DNA of 41,303 nt. Source: an uncultured Opitutia bacterium (GTDB lineage: Bacteria > Verrucomicrobiota > Verrucomicrobiia > Opitutales > UBA953). The stretch spans positions 1-41,303 of the forward strand of contig CAIYAN010000277.1 in NCBI GenBank assembly GCA_903924185.1, read 5' to 3'. Below, in pieces: positions 7,655-15,603 of this stretch. Within the stretch, counting starts at the first letter, position 1; every line of letters begins with the position of its first letter. The translations under genes were made by a program, and so were the position numbers. Below the pieces are notes generated by a model. The model ran no database searches. It was not told the DNA's origin and saw nothing but the letters and a program-made list of their open reading frames with translations.

Positions 7655-8968
7655 ATGAAGACGCCCACCTGCATGTGCCGGAACCTCTTCTTGGGGCTGG
7701 GCCTGTTGCTGACCGCCGCCACGGCGCGCAGTCAAGAAGCCGAGCCTTTTGAAGATCCGCCAATCAACTATTCGGCGACGAAGCCGACCGACCGGGCGAC
7801 GAAACTCAACGAGGCCTTTCAAAAGCAGGCCGACGAGATCCGCGGCTGGCCCGCCCGCCGGCGACTCCGCTGGCTACTCGAACAACTCGAAGTCCCCCTC
7901 GATTCGCAAATCCTCGTTTTCAGCAAGACCAGCCATCAACGCGCGCTCATTGGCCCAAAGAACCCACGCGTCCTCTTCTTCTCGGACGAAGCCTATGTCG
8001 GCTGGGTGCCGGGCGGCGCCATGGAAGTCACGCTCTTCGACCCCGTCCTCGGGGCGACCTTCTATTTACTCGATGCGCAAGCGGACGAAGCCAAGCCGCT
8101 GCTCCAGCGCGACAACCAATGCCTCTCCTGCCACAAGAGCTATGAACGGACGCCCAGCCTACGGGCTCGGTCGGTCATGCCCGACGCTGAAGGCGAAGCC
8201 CTCAGCGGCTCCAGTATTTCCAATATCGAGCCGGATACCCCCTACACGGATCGCTGGGGCGGCTGGTATGTGACGGGTGCGCCCAGCCCATTTCGCCATC
8301 GTGGAAATACCGTAGGTAAGACGGAGGCCGACTTTCGCACCAGCGACGGCAAGGGCGGCGTCACCCTGCAAACGCTGAAAGATTACTTCGACATTGGTCG
8401 CTACCCGAAGCCGACGAGCGACATCGTCGCGCTGAGTATCCACGATCACCAAGTCTACGTCCATAATGTCATTGCCGCTGCCAACCAGACTGCCCGCCTG
8501 TCTTTGGCTCGCTGGCCAGCGACCCGCGAAATCCTGCAGTTACCAGCCAATGCACCGCTTGCTGGCTCCACGCTCGTCTCCCTGGCAAGCGAAGCCGACA
8601 AAGTAGTTGCTGCGCTTCTCTGCCGGGATGAACCGGCGTTACCAAGTGATGGGCTCCACGGCGATGGCGACTTCGAGAAGAGCTACGTGAAAAGCCGGCG
8701 GGTCGATGGACAGGGCCGGTCGCTCCGCGACCTAGACCTTAGGACGCGGCTTTTCCGTTACCGGTGCAGCCCCCTCATCTACAGCGAATCCTTCCGCGGC
8801 TTCCCGCCGGAACTGCGGACCTTGGTCCTCACCCGTTTGGGTGCCATCCTCCGGGCCGAAAGCCCCCCTGCGGACTACGCTTTCCTCCCAGCGGCGGAGC
8901 GCCAAGCCATCGCCGAAATCCTCACGGCGACCCTCCCCGACCTCCCGCCCGCTTGGGGTCAGAAGTAG
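7655..8968 (+). CDS. Secreted monohaem c-type cytochrome-like protein of uncharacterised family
   Basis: This is a 437-residue protein with a signal peptide (about residues 1-26). A single haem motif, CLSCH, lies at 156-160 in the context LLQRDNQCLSCHKS. It is followed by RSVMPDAEGE and, some 25 residues later, TDRWGGWYVTGAP. I recall this arrangement (NQCLxCH, RSVxPD, RWGGWYVTG) from conserved but unnamed proteins in several environmental phyla, so it is a real family rather than a chance haem motif. Two further His-rich positions (SIHDHQVYVHN, about 264-274) could supply a distal haem ligand. The protein is much longer than a simple electron carrier, which hints at an enzymatic or scaffold domain. 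The gene is apparently monocistronic and its stop codon lies inside the hairpin at 8961-8985. Confidence 0.82.
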   Translation: MKTPTCMCRNLFLGLGLLLTAATARSQEAEPFEDPPINYSATKPTDRATKLNEAFQKQADEIRGWPARRRLRWLLEQLEVPLDSQILVFSKTSHQRALIGPKNPRVLFFSDEAYVGWVPGGAMEVTLFDPVLGATFYLLDAQADEAKPLLQRDNQCLSCHKSYERTPSLRARSVMPDAEGEALSGSSISNIEPDTPYTDRWGGWYVTGAPSPFRHRGNTVGKTEADFRTSDGKGGVTLQTLKDYFDIGRYPKPTSDIVALSIHDHQVYVHNVIAAANQTARLSLARWPATREILQLPANAPLAGSTLVSLASEADKVVAALLCRDEPALPSDGLHGDGDFEKSYVKSRRVDGQGRSLRDLDLRTRLFRYRCSPLIYSESFRGFPPELRTLVLTRLGAILRAESPPADYAFLPAAERQAIAEILTATLPDLPPAWGQK

Positions 8969-8985
8969 TTTTTAATACTTCTTTT
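8961..8985 (+). terminator. AT-rich hairpin with T-run overlapping the stop codon of the monohaem gene
   Basis: AGAAGTA at 8961-8967 pairs with TACTTCT at 8976-8982 around an 8-nt loop and is followed by TTT. The stem is short and AT-rich, so termination would be weak. The stop codon TAG (8966-8968) is within the stem. Confidence 0.4.
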
Positions 8986-8990
8986 ACAAT
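8985..8990 (+). promoter_or_regulatory. Candidate -10 box for the retropepsin-like gene
   Basis: TACAAT at 8985-8990 is one mismatch from TATAAT and lies 11 nt before the ATG at 9002. No convincing -35 is visible at 16-18 bp upstream, where the hairpin sits. Confidence 0.35.
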
Positions 8991-9001
8991 TCCCCGGCGA
9001 G

Positions 9002-9763
9002 ATGTCGCTTGTGGGGCTTCGGTCACGTGGGCAAGATGTGCCCACGGATATGGCTACTTACCCCCTCCATCTCCAAGGCGGACACTTGTTCGTCGAGATT
9101 AACAACCAACGCTGGCTGTTCGACACTGGCACGGCCATCAGTTACGGCATGGCGCCGAGCCTGACGCTTGCGGAGCGCACCTTTACGCTGAAGCCCATTA
9201 TGACTGGCAAGCCTGGTAAGCCCATTATCGGCGTGCCGAAACTCATCCAATTCCTGGGCACCCCTTGCGCCGGTCTCTTGGGCATGGACATTATTGGCGA
9301 GTTCGACTGGACGCTTAACGCCGCCAAGCGCACTTGCACCGCGACGACGGAGGCCACGCTCATCCGCGACCGGAGCTTCCCCCTTAAGACAGAGAACGGG
9401 CAGCTTAGCACCCAGGTCGTGATCCGCGACCGCGAGTATCGGTTGCGCCTAGACACTGGCTTTCAGCTGACCTTTCTCGAGCACCCGGTGATTGAGAATT
9501 TTCCCTCGGCCGGCAAGGGCCGCGACTTTCACGTCTATTTCCTCGGGGGCTGGTTCCAGACGGATTCCTTTCACGTCCCGATGAAGCTAGGAGTGGAATT
9601 TGCGGCAGACAACCTCCACACTGGCCGGTTACCGGCGAGCCTCCGGAAGGAAATCCTGCCCGTGGACTTCGATGGCATCCTCGGGGCGGAATTCTTCTCC
9701 CGGCATTTTCTCGCCTTCGCCCCGCGCCGGCAGCTCATCGGCTTCCTGACCTCCGGCGAATAG
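9002..9763 (+). CDS. Two-lobed retropepsin-like aspartic protease homologue
   Basis: This is a 253-residue protein with two copies of the retropepsin-like (clan AA) pattern. Lobe 1 has WLFDTGTAISYG with Asp41 and the later hydrophobic-Gly motif GLLGMD (91-96). Lobe 2 has RLRLDTGFQLTFL with Asp151 and GILGAEF (225-231). Each DTG is preceded by a beta-strand pair (HLFVEINNQRWLF; LSTQVVIRDREYRLRL). Retropepsin-like bacterial proteins usually carry one DTG and work as homodimers; here both halves lie in one chain, which would form one active site. No signal peptide is evident from the ATG at 9002. An ATG at 9050 (codon 17) is an alternative start, but 9002 is preceded by a GGCGAG sequence while 9050 has nothing. 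Activity and substrate are unknown. Confidence 0.8.
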   Translation: MSLVGLRSRGQDVPTDMATYPLHLQGGHLFVEINNQRWLFDTGTAISYGMAPSLTLAERTFTLKPIMTGKPGKPIIGVPKLIQFLGTPCAGLLGMDIIGEFDWTLNAAKRTCTATTEATLIRDRSFPLKTENGQLSTQVVIRDREYRLRLDTGFQLTFLEHPVIENFPSAGKGRDFHVYFLGGWFQTDSFHVPMKLGVEFAADNLHTGRLPASLRKEILPVDFDGILGAEFFSRHFLAFAPRRQLIGFLTSGE

Positions 9764-9772
9764 GCACGCAAA

Positions 9773-9796
9773 AGGCCGACCCCACGGGGTCGGCCT
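9773..9796 (-). terminator. Intrinsic terminator for the SGNH hydrolase gene
   Basis: An 11-bp perfect stem (AGGCCGACCCC / GGGGTCGGCCT, 2-nt spacer) lies between convergent genes. The A-run at 9770-9773 becomes a U-run for the reverse transcript. There is no T-run on the forward side, so it chiefly serves the reverse-strand gene. Confidence 0.8.
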
Positions 9797-9820
9797 GCGT
9801 GACCATCGGGACCGGATGGC

Positions 9821-10618
9821 TTACTTAGCGAGCTCGGCGAGCTTCTCGCGGATGGCATCCGCTTCAATCTGATAGCCCTTGGCGTTGAGGTGCAACTGGT
9901 CAGGCATGATTTCCTTCGAGAGCGTGCCGTCGGCGGCGAGGAACTTGGCGCCGATATCGAAGTAGTGGACTTTCTTACCGTCATGGAACTTAGCGATGAG
10001 TTCATTCACGGCCTTATTCTTGGTGCGACCAGGGTTGCCGGTTTCACCAGCCCCGCGCGGGAAGATAGCGAGGAGGAGGACCTTGGTGTCAGGCGTGCGC
10101 TTATGGATGGCCGCGATGATATTCTTAATGCCGGCAGCGATCTGTTCGACCGAGTTCTCGCCGACGCCACTGTTATTGGTTCCGATCATGAGCACGACGA
10201 CCTTCGGCTTGATACCTTCGAATTCACCGTTCTCGACGCGCCAGAGCACGTGCTGGGTGCGGTCGCCACCGATACCGAAGTTAGCGGCCTTATATTGGGC
10301 ATACTCTTTTTCGAAGAGGGCCTTCTGGCCGTTCCAGCCAGCGGTGATGGAGTCACCGAGGAAGACGACCTGGGCTTCACCCTTCTTGGCGATTTCCACG
10401 AAGGAATCGTGGGACTTCTGGAAGCCAGCTTGGATTTTACCATCGGGTCCGACCTTCGGGGCGGCGACATCAGCTGGCTGGGCTGGAGCCTTCGGGGCGG
10501 CGGCCTTGACGGCGACCTTGGCCGCATCGGCGGCAGGCTTCTTCGCCTCGTCGGCGCTATAGAGAGAAACCTGAGCCAGTAGGGAGAGGCCCAAGAGAAT
10601 GGAGAGTTTGGATTTCAT
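9821..10618 (-). CDS. Exported SGNH/GDSL hydrolase (PAF-acetylhydrolase-like)
   Basis: This is a 265-residue protein with a signal peptide (1-22) and an Ala/Lys/Pro-rich linker (about 23-58). The SGNH domain that follows has block I VFLGDSITAGW with nucleophile Ser90, block II Gly near 118 (NFGIGGDRTQHVLWR), block III GTNN with Asn148, and block V DQLHLN with Asp240 and His243. The full catalytic set is present. The NFGIGGDRTQHVLWR signature is typical of the alpha1-subunit PAF-AH-like branch, which removes acetyl groups, often from carbohydrates in bacteria. The substrate is not known. The gene is monocistronic, ends at the terminator at 9773-9796, and is divergent from the cupin gene. Confidence 0.95.
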   Translation of the reverse strand: MKSKLSILLGLSLLAQVSLYSADEAKKPAADAAKVAVKAAAPKAPAQPADVAAPKVGPDGKIQAGFQKSHDSFVEIAKKGEAQVVFLGDSITAGWNGQKALFEKEYAQYKAANFGIGGDRTQHVLWRVENGEFEGIKPKVVVLMIGTNNSGVGENSVEQIAAGIKNIIAAIHKRTPDTKVLLLAIFPRGAGETGNPGRTKNKAVNELIAKFHDGKKVHYFDIGAKFLAADGTLSKEIMPDQLHLNAKGYQIEADAIREKLAELAK

Positions 10619-10727
10619 GGGGATATTTGGGGTAGGCCCTTCATTTCGGACGGCGACCTAACGGAGTCAACAGTGACCCGCAGGTGCATTCTTGCTCCCC
10701 CGCCCTAAATGACGCTAGGTTGCGGAA

Positions 10728-11138
10728 ATGAGCCCGAACTTGCGCTTCGTTACCCCCGCCAATGCCTTGAAGGAAGAATATAAAGGGCGGACGAATTACT
10801 GGCTCTGCCGGCCGGGCGTGACCGAAGCCAAGGCCTTGCAAGTCTGTGAAGCCACGCTGCCGGCGGGGGAAGGTCACAACTTTCACACCCACCCCGAGCT
10901 CGAAGAGATGATCTACGTACTCAAGGGAGAAGTGGAGCAGTGGGTTGAAGCAGAATGCCGCATCCTCAAAGCGGGCGAAAGTGCCCACATTCCCGCGGGG
11001 CTCGTCCACGCGACCTTTAACAGTTCGCAGGCCGACGCCACGATCCTCGCGATTCTTTCGCCCGGCGACAGCCAAGGCCCCTTCATGGTCGACGTCAGCG
11101 ACCAAGAGCCCTGGAAGAGCCTGCGCGGCTCGCGATGA
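10728..11138 (+). CDS. Small cupin-domain protein
   Basis: This is a 136-residue single-domain cupin. Motif 1 (GHNFHTHPELEEMIYVLKG, about 49-67) supplies His53, His55 and a Glu at 59 or 60. Motif 2 supplies His94 (IPAGLVHATFN). These are the usual metal ligands of a beta-barrel cupin. No signal peptide is visible, so it is cytoplasmic. Substrate and reaction cannot be inferred; many such proteins bind small sugars or organic acids. Its stop overlaps the start of the VTT protein by 4 nt (ATGA), so the two are translationally coupled. Confidence 0.9.
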   Translation: MSPNLRFVTPANALKEEYKGRTNYWLCRPGVTEAKALQVCEATLPAGEGHNFHTHPELEEMIYVLKGEVEQWVEAECRILKAGESAHIPAGLVHATFNSSQADATILAILSPGDSQGPFMVDVSDQEPWKSLRGSR

Positions 11139-11776
11139 AATTCACCCGCGGACACCTCGTACTCGCCACCCTCGTGGCGCTGCTCCTAGCGGGCACGATT
11201 GGGCCCTGGCTAATTTGGGGCGAAGCCTTTGACCGCTCTTTCAGTCTCGGCGGGACACTCACTTGGCTCCGGGAACTCGGTCCGTGGGCGGCGGCGGCCG
11301 GTGTTGGTCTACTGGTAGCTGATATCGCGTTACCCATTCCCAGTACGATCGTCATGTCCGCGCTGGGTGCGACCTATGGCTTTTGGGTCGGCAGCTTGCT
11401 CTCCATCTTAGGTTCGATGCTCGCGGGGCTAACCGCCTACGGCTTAGCCCGCTGGGCGGGCCGACCCGCGGCGATTTGGATCGCTGGCGAAGACAGCCTC
11501 GTCCGCACCGATGAACTCTTTGCCCGCGGCGGCGCGTGGCTCGTCCTGACCTCTCGGTGGTTGCCCATCCTGCCGGAGGCGGTGGCCTGCTTAGCCGGAT
11601 TGGCGCGCATGCCGTTCCGCACCTTCTTCTGGGCCCTCACGGTCGGCAGCGTACCCCTGGGCCTGACCTTCGCTTGGATTGGTACGTTGACGGAGGACCG
11701 CGAGGGACTCGCGCTCGCCCTGAGTGCCGGCCTCCCTATCGGTGCTTGGCTCCTGAGCCAACGCTGGCGGCGCTGA
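11135..11776 (+). CDS. VTT-domain (DedA/TVP38/TMEM64-like) inner-membrane protein
   Basis: This is a 213-residue membrane protein with about five or six hydrophobic segments (around 8-28, 50-70, 72-100, 132-150, 165-185, 190-207). The SNARE-associated/VTT core is visible: LVADIALPIPSTIVMSALGA and the later TSRWLPILPEAVACLAGLARM, which matches the family's re-entrant loop motifs. DedA/VTT proteins are linked to lipid scrambling or undecaprenyl-phosphate and phosphatidylethanolamine recycling. Which of these this one performs is unknown. It is coupled to the cupin gene by a 4-nt overlap and converges on the DUF1080 gene with a 1-nt gap. Confidence 0.9.
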   Translation: MKFTRGHLVLATLVALLLAGTIGPWLIWGEAFDRSFSLGGTLTWLRELGPWAAAAGVGLLVADIALPIPSTIVMSALGATYGFWVGSLLSILGSMLAGLTAYGLARWAGRPAAIWIAGEDSLVRTDELFARGGAWLVLTSRWLPILPEAVACLAGLARMPFRTFFWALTVGSVPLGLTFAWIGTLTEDREGLALALSAGLPIGAWLLSQRWRR

Positions 11777-11777
11777 C

Positions 11778-12452
11778 CTACTTAAGTTCGCGGAGGCGAA
11801 CGCCGCGATACCAGACGCGCTTCGCTTCGTCTTGGAAACCAACATGCCCATCCGCGGGGCGATCCTTCATTGGCGATTCGTCGAGCTTGAGGAGGATGAT
11901 ACGCTGGCCGTTAAAATCCACCTGGAGTAGACGATCTTTGAGTGTAAGCGTGTAGCGATTCCACTCACCGACTGGCTTGACCATATTCTTGGCCGGGGCC
12001 ATGGCCTTGATGATTCCACCGCAGTCGTGATTACCAGGCGTGGCTAAGCCATAAGTGTCGAGCACTTGGAGCTCGATGCCCTTATCCACCGGATTGAGCG
12101 GGTCCGCGACACAGAAGAAGACGCCAGAATTGCCGGTAGGCTCGATCTTGAATTCGAGATCGAGCACGAAGTCGCGGTATTTCTTTTCGGTGAAGAGGTA
12201 GGCATCAAAACGCTTCCAGCCCGTCTCACCGGCCCGCGGCTTTAACGTGACCGTCCCGTCTGTATCGTAGACCCAATTACCCTTAGTCTTCCAACCCGCC
12301 AGGTCTGTGCCGTTAAATAACGGGGTGAAGCCCGGCGCGTCGGCCGCGGGATGCGTCACCGCGATTGCCGGGGCCGAGACTGGGTAAGGATCCTTCGCCG
12401 GAGCGGCGTTGAGGACAGCGGCGAGGCCGCATAGGCAGAGGAGGGTTTTCAT
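11778..12452 (-). CDS. DUF1080 / 3-keto-disaccharide hydrolase-family exported protein
   Basis: This is a 224-residue protein with a signal peptide (MKTLLCLCGLAAVLNAAPA). The DUF1080 jelly-roll is recognised by FTPLFNGTDLAGWKTKGNW near residues 42-60, YRDFVLDLEFKIEPTGNSGVFF, GIELQVLDTYG, EWNRYTLTLKDRLLQVDFNGQ and the closing DGHVGFQDEAKRVWYRGVRLREL. Members have been shown to act on 3-keto-glycosides, and the family is strongly expanded in Planctomycetes, Verrucomicrobia and Bacteroidetes. It is the downstream partner of the esterase gene that ends at 12454, so the two are probably one transcript. The specific substrate is unknown. Confidence 0.93.
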   Translation of the reverse strand: MKTLLCLCGLAAVLNAAPAKDPYPVSAPAIAVTHPAADAPGFTPLFNGTDLAGWKTKGNWVYDTDGTVTLKPRAGETGWKRFDAYLFTEKKYRDFVLDLEFKIEPTGNSGVFFCVADPLNPVDKGIELQVLDTYGLATPGNHDCGGIIKAMAPAKNMVKPVGEWNRYTLTLKDRLLQVDFNGQRIILLKLDESPMKDRPADGHVGFQDEAKRVWYRGVRLRELK

Positions 12453-12453
12453 A

Positions 12454-13581
12454 TCAGAGAGTCAGTAAGGCGGTGGGGCAAAGCTGGGGGTCGAGTCGCT
12501 CGGTCAGTGCTGCGCGAATGACGGCTTCTGTCCGTGGAACCTTGCCTTGAAAAACCTGTACGCCATTCACCGACACGGTCACGGGCTCATCCAGATTGAG
12601 CAGTGCATCGCTGAGGCGGAGGGCGGTACCTTTGGGAATATCCCCCGCGAGCCCGATGGACTGCCCCTTGACGGTGGCCACCATCTTCTGGCCAGGCTTG
12701 GTGCTGTCCGCGGGCACTTGGAGCCAATAGAATTGATGGTGCGGCACGCCCGTCTGCACCCAGATAACCTTTTTCGGCCAGGCTTGGCGCGTGAACTTAG
12801 CCATCCACGGCAAAGCCTCCGCATCCTTAAGGCTCATCCAATGGGGCAGGCCTTCGTAGACGCGGCCCAGGTGTTCATAGCCCTCGGGGTCCTCCTGATG
12901 CAGGCGACCAAATTCGGCAATCTTCTCGGCGACGACTTTATTGCGATTATAGGCCGCGTCAGCGCCGCCGACGAACATCGCAAACGGCAGGTTACGCACG
13001 CCGAGTGTGTTCACGCCATTGGTATGGCCTGCCATCATCGCGGCAGCGGCAAAGCGATCGGGCATCCGCGGAGCTAATTGCCAGACGCCGTCGCCGCCGG
13101 CGGAATAGCCTAGGAGATAGACCTTCGCGGGATGCACGCCGCGCACGGCGACAAAATCATCAATCAAACGGGCGAACATCGGGTCGATGTGCCCCTCGTG
13201 CCAAAGGTTCCAAGTATTGGTCGGAGCGCGGGGCGCCACGACGATGCCCTCCGCCGGGGCATAGAGACGAATCTGATTTTTCCACTGCTGGTCATTCACC
13301 GTGGCCGGCGCACCCCCGCCACCGTGCATCGAAATCCACAGGCTCCGCTGACCTTCGGGCGCGAGGTTAAATTCTTTTTCCAACCAGCGAAGGGACTTGT
13401 CGCCGAGCTTGAGTTCCTTCGCGGCGACCTCGGGCCCGCGCTCTTTCTTGAGCTCACCCGTCCGCTCGGCGGTGAGCGCCGCAACGGCCGCTTCCGCTTG
13501 ACTGCGGGTCAGGCCCTCCGCAGCCGGCAAAGCCAAGCCAGCTAGGCAAAGAAGCAGCATGTGGGGCAACAGGCGATGCAT
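12454..13581 (-). CDS. Exported alpha/beta hydrolase (esterase/PHB-depolymerase-like)
   Basis: This is a 375-residue protein with a signal peptide (1-21). The alpha/beta hydrolase core shows an oxyanion motif HGGGG (86-90) and the nucleophile elbow GYSAGG with Ser160, in the LDDF...VHPAKVYLLGYSAGGDGVWQLA layout seen in feruloyl-esterase/PHB-depolymerase-like enzymes. A likely catalytic His lies in GVPHHQFYW near residue 292. The last 75 residues look like a small beta domain. It is upstream of the DUF1080 gene with a 1-nt gap. A job in deacylating a glycan or releasing an aromatic ester would fit the neighbour, but this is inference. It is divergent from the S9 peptidase, with an operator-like dyad in between. 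Confidence 0.88.
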   Translation of the reverse strand: MHRLLPHMLLLCLAGLALPAAEGLTRSQAEAAVAALTAERTGELKKERGPEVAAKELKLGDKSLRWLEKEFNLAPEGQRSLWISMHGGGGAPATVNDQQWKNQIRLYAPAEGIVVAPRAPTNTWNLWHEGHIDPMFARLIDDFVAVRGVHPAKVYLLGYSAGGDGVWQLAPRMPDRFAAAAMMAGHTNGVNTLGVRNLPFAMFVGGADAAYNRNKVVAEKIAEFGRLHQEDPEGYEHLGRVYEGLPHWMSLKDAEALPWMAKFTRQAWPKKVIWVQTGVPHHQFYWLQVPADSTKPGQKMVATVKGQSIGLAGDIPKGTALRLSDALLNLDEPVTVSVNGVQVFQGKVPRTEAVIRAALTERLDPQLCPTALLTL

Positions 13582-13642
13582 GACGCCAAGTTGGCGGCCG
13601 AGCTCAAGCGTGGCGAGCCATCTTCGGCATCGACCACCCCAA

Positions 13643-13663
13643 TGTCATACCATTTATATGACA
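13643..13663. promoter_or_regulatory. Operator-like dyad between divergent esterase and S9 peptidase genes
   Basis: TGTCATA at 13643-13649 and TATGACA at 13657-13663 form a perfect 7-bp inverted repeat with a 7-nt AT-rich spacer, centred about 16 nt before the peptidase start and 70 nt before the esterase start. The size and symmetry fit a dimeric repressor site. No regulator gene is adjacent. Confidence 0.5.
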
Positions 13664-13668
13664 ACATC

Positions 13669-15594
13669 ATGGTCCGCCCCGCCCTGCTCAGCCTACTCCT
13701 CCTGCTGTCCGCCTGCCAGGCAATCCCACAGCACCCCGCTAACCTCGTCGTCGAAGGTGTCCCGGCCATCACCCCGGAACTCAAGGCGGAGCTCGAGCCC
13801 TACGCCAACCTCGGTGGCGCCAGCTTCCGCGGCTGGGCGACCACGCAGCGCACCATCTTGGTAACCACCCGAAGTGGTGATGCTTCCCACCTGCACACGA
13901 TGGCCGCGCCCCTCGCAAAGCGCACCCCGCTCACCCGCGGACCCGACACGGTGCGGAGCGGTTCGTTCCAACCCAAGGGTACGCGCCTGCTTTATTCCGC
14001 GGACAAAGGCGGCGATGAAAACTTCCAGCTTTGGCTGACCGATGCGGCCCACCCCGAGCAGGCACCCCGGCGCCTGACGGATGGTAAATCACGCAACACC
14101 GACGCGACCTGGTCCAAGGATGGCACCCTGATTGCCTTCAGCTCCAATCGCCGTAACGGCAAAGACAGCGATATCCTCATCGCCGATGTACGTAGCCTGG
14201 GTGAACCGCGTGAACTCGTCCGCCTGGACGCCGGCGGCTGGGCACCAGTAGATTGGACCGCGGACGGCAAGTCCTTGCTCGTTCGGCAGAGCCTGGGCAA
14301 CGCCGCCTCGCGCCTGTGGACCGTGGAAGTGGCCACGGGCAAACGCACGCAAGTCAGTCCGAAAGGTGTCACCTGCCTCTACCAGCAAGCCGTCTTCGCC
14401 GAAGGCGACCAGGCGATCTATGCCTTGACCAACCATGGGTCCGACTTCCTTTCCGTGATGCGCCTCGAAGTCGCGACCGGGAAACTCACCCTCCTCGTGG
14501 CAGCACCGAAGTGGGACGCCGAAGAACTCGCCGTATCATCTAACGGCAAGCGGCTCGCCTTCGCCATGAACGTGGAAGGCTTCTCGCAACTGCGTTGCTG
14601 GAACCTCGAGACCGGCAAGGAAATCCCCGTGCCGACCCTCAAGCCCGGCGTCCTCAGCAACCTCGCTTGGCGCGCAGGCAGCCACGAGCTTGGCTTCACC
14701 TTGAACAGCGAAGACTCCGCCAGCGATGCTTGGTCGCTAGACCTCGATGCGGGGGCACTCACCCGCTGGACGAACCGGACGACGAAGCCCAAAAAGGAAA
14801 TTCCCGTGACCCAGCCAGAAGTCGTACGCACGCCGAGCTTCGATGGCCTCAGCATCCCCTCCTTAGTTTACTACCCGGACGCCAAGAAGTTCCCGGGGAA
14901 GCGCCCCGTGCTGATGCTCTTTCACGGCGGGCCGGAAGGTCAGTCGCGCCCGGGCTACCGCGGTTCGGCACTCTATTATCTCAACGAACTCGGCGTAGCA
15001 CTGGTCTACCCGAACATCCGTGGCTCGACTGGCTACGGCCGCACCTTCCTGAGCCTCGACGATACCGTTAAGCGAGAAGATGCGGTGAAGGACGTCAGCG
15101 CCGTACTCGATTGGGTCGCCAAATCCGATCGCCTCGACCCGAAGCGCGTCGCGGTCTACGGCGGCAGTTACGGCGGCTTCATGAGCTTAGCTTGCCTCAC
15201 GAACTACCCTGACCGCTTCCGTTGCGGCATCGACAACGTCGGCATTGCCAACTTCGTAACCTTCCTGCGGGACACTGCGGATTACCGCCGCGCCAATCGT
15301 CGGCTCGAGTACGGCGATGAAAGTAAGCCCGAGGTGCGCGCCTTCCTTGAGCGCATCTCACCCGCGAACCACGCCGACCGAATCCGCGCACCCCTGCTTA
15401 TTATCCAAGGGCGCAATGACCCCCGCGTCCCCTTCACCGAGGCGGAGCGCATGCGGGACGCCATCCGGGCCCAGGGCGGGCGCGTCTGGTTCGTGATGGC
15501 GAACGACGAGGGCCACGGCTTCGCGAAGAAGTCGAATGCCGACTTCCAATTCCAAGCCACGGTCCTCTTCCTCAAGGCCAACCTCTTGGACTAA
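13669..15594 (+). CDS. S9 family serine peptidase (prolyl oligopeptidase/acylaminoacyl-peptidase-like), lipoprotein
   Basis: This is a 641-residue protein. The start at 13669 gives a lipoprotein signal (MVRPALLSLLLLLSAC, lipobox LSAC at 13-16). ATGs at 13561 and 13642 are in frame, but their extra residues are not signal-like. An N-terminal beta-propeller (about 60-370) carries WD40-like PD40 repeats such as WSKDGTLIAFSSN. The C-terminal hydrolase domain has GGSYGG with Ser500, Asp584 in GRNDPRVP and His616 in DEGHGF, a complete triad. Such enzymes release dipeptides or N-acylated residues from short peptides. As a predicted lipoprotein it would act in the periplasm or at the outer membrane. 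It converges on yqhA. Confidence 0.95.
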   Translation: MVRPALLSLLLLLSACQAIPQHPANLVVEGVPAITPELKAELEPYANLGGASFRGWATTQRTILVTTRSGDASHLHTMAAPLAKRTPLTRGPDTVRSGSFQPKGTRLLYSADKGGDENFQLWLTDAAHPEQAPRRLTDGKSRNTDATWSKDGTLIAFSSNRRNGKDSDILIADVRSLGEPRELVRLDAGGWAPVDWTADGKSLLVRQSLGNAASRLWTVEVATGKRTQVSPKGVTCLYQQAVFAEGDQAIYALTNHGSDFLSVMRLEVATGKLTLLVAAPKWDAEELAVSSNGKRLAFAMNVEGFSQLRCWNLETGKEIPVPTLKPGVLSNLAWRAGSHELGFTLNSEDSASDAWSLDLDAGALTRWTNRTTKPKKEIPVTQPEVVRTPSFDGLSIPSLVYYPDAKKFPGKRPVLMLFHGGPEGQSRPGYRGSALYYLNELGVALVYPNIRGSTGYGRTFLSLDDTVKREDAVKDVSAVLDWVAKSDRLDPKRVAVYGGSYGGFMSLACLTNYPDRFRCGIDNVGIANFVTFLRDTADYRRANRRLEYGDESKPEVRAFLERISPANHADRIRAPLLIIQGRNDPRVPFTEAERMRDAIRAQGGRVWFVMANDEGHGFAKKSNADFQFQATVLFLKANLLD

Positions 15595-15603
15595 TCAGCG
15601 ATC

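Noticed and set aside
9890..10582. Open frame (230 codons) on the + strand opposite the SGNH hydrolase
   Set aside because: Antisense shadow of a gene with a complete catalytic motif set; its sequence is low-complexity and domain-free.
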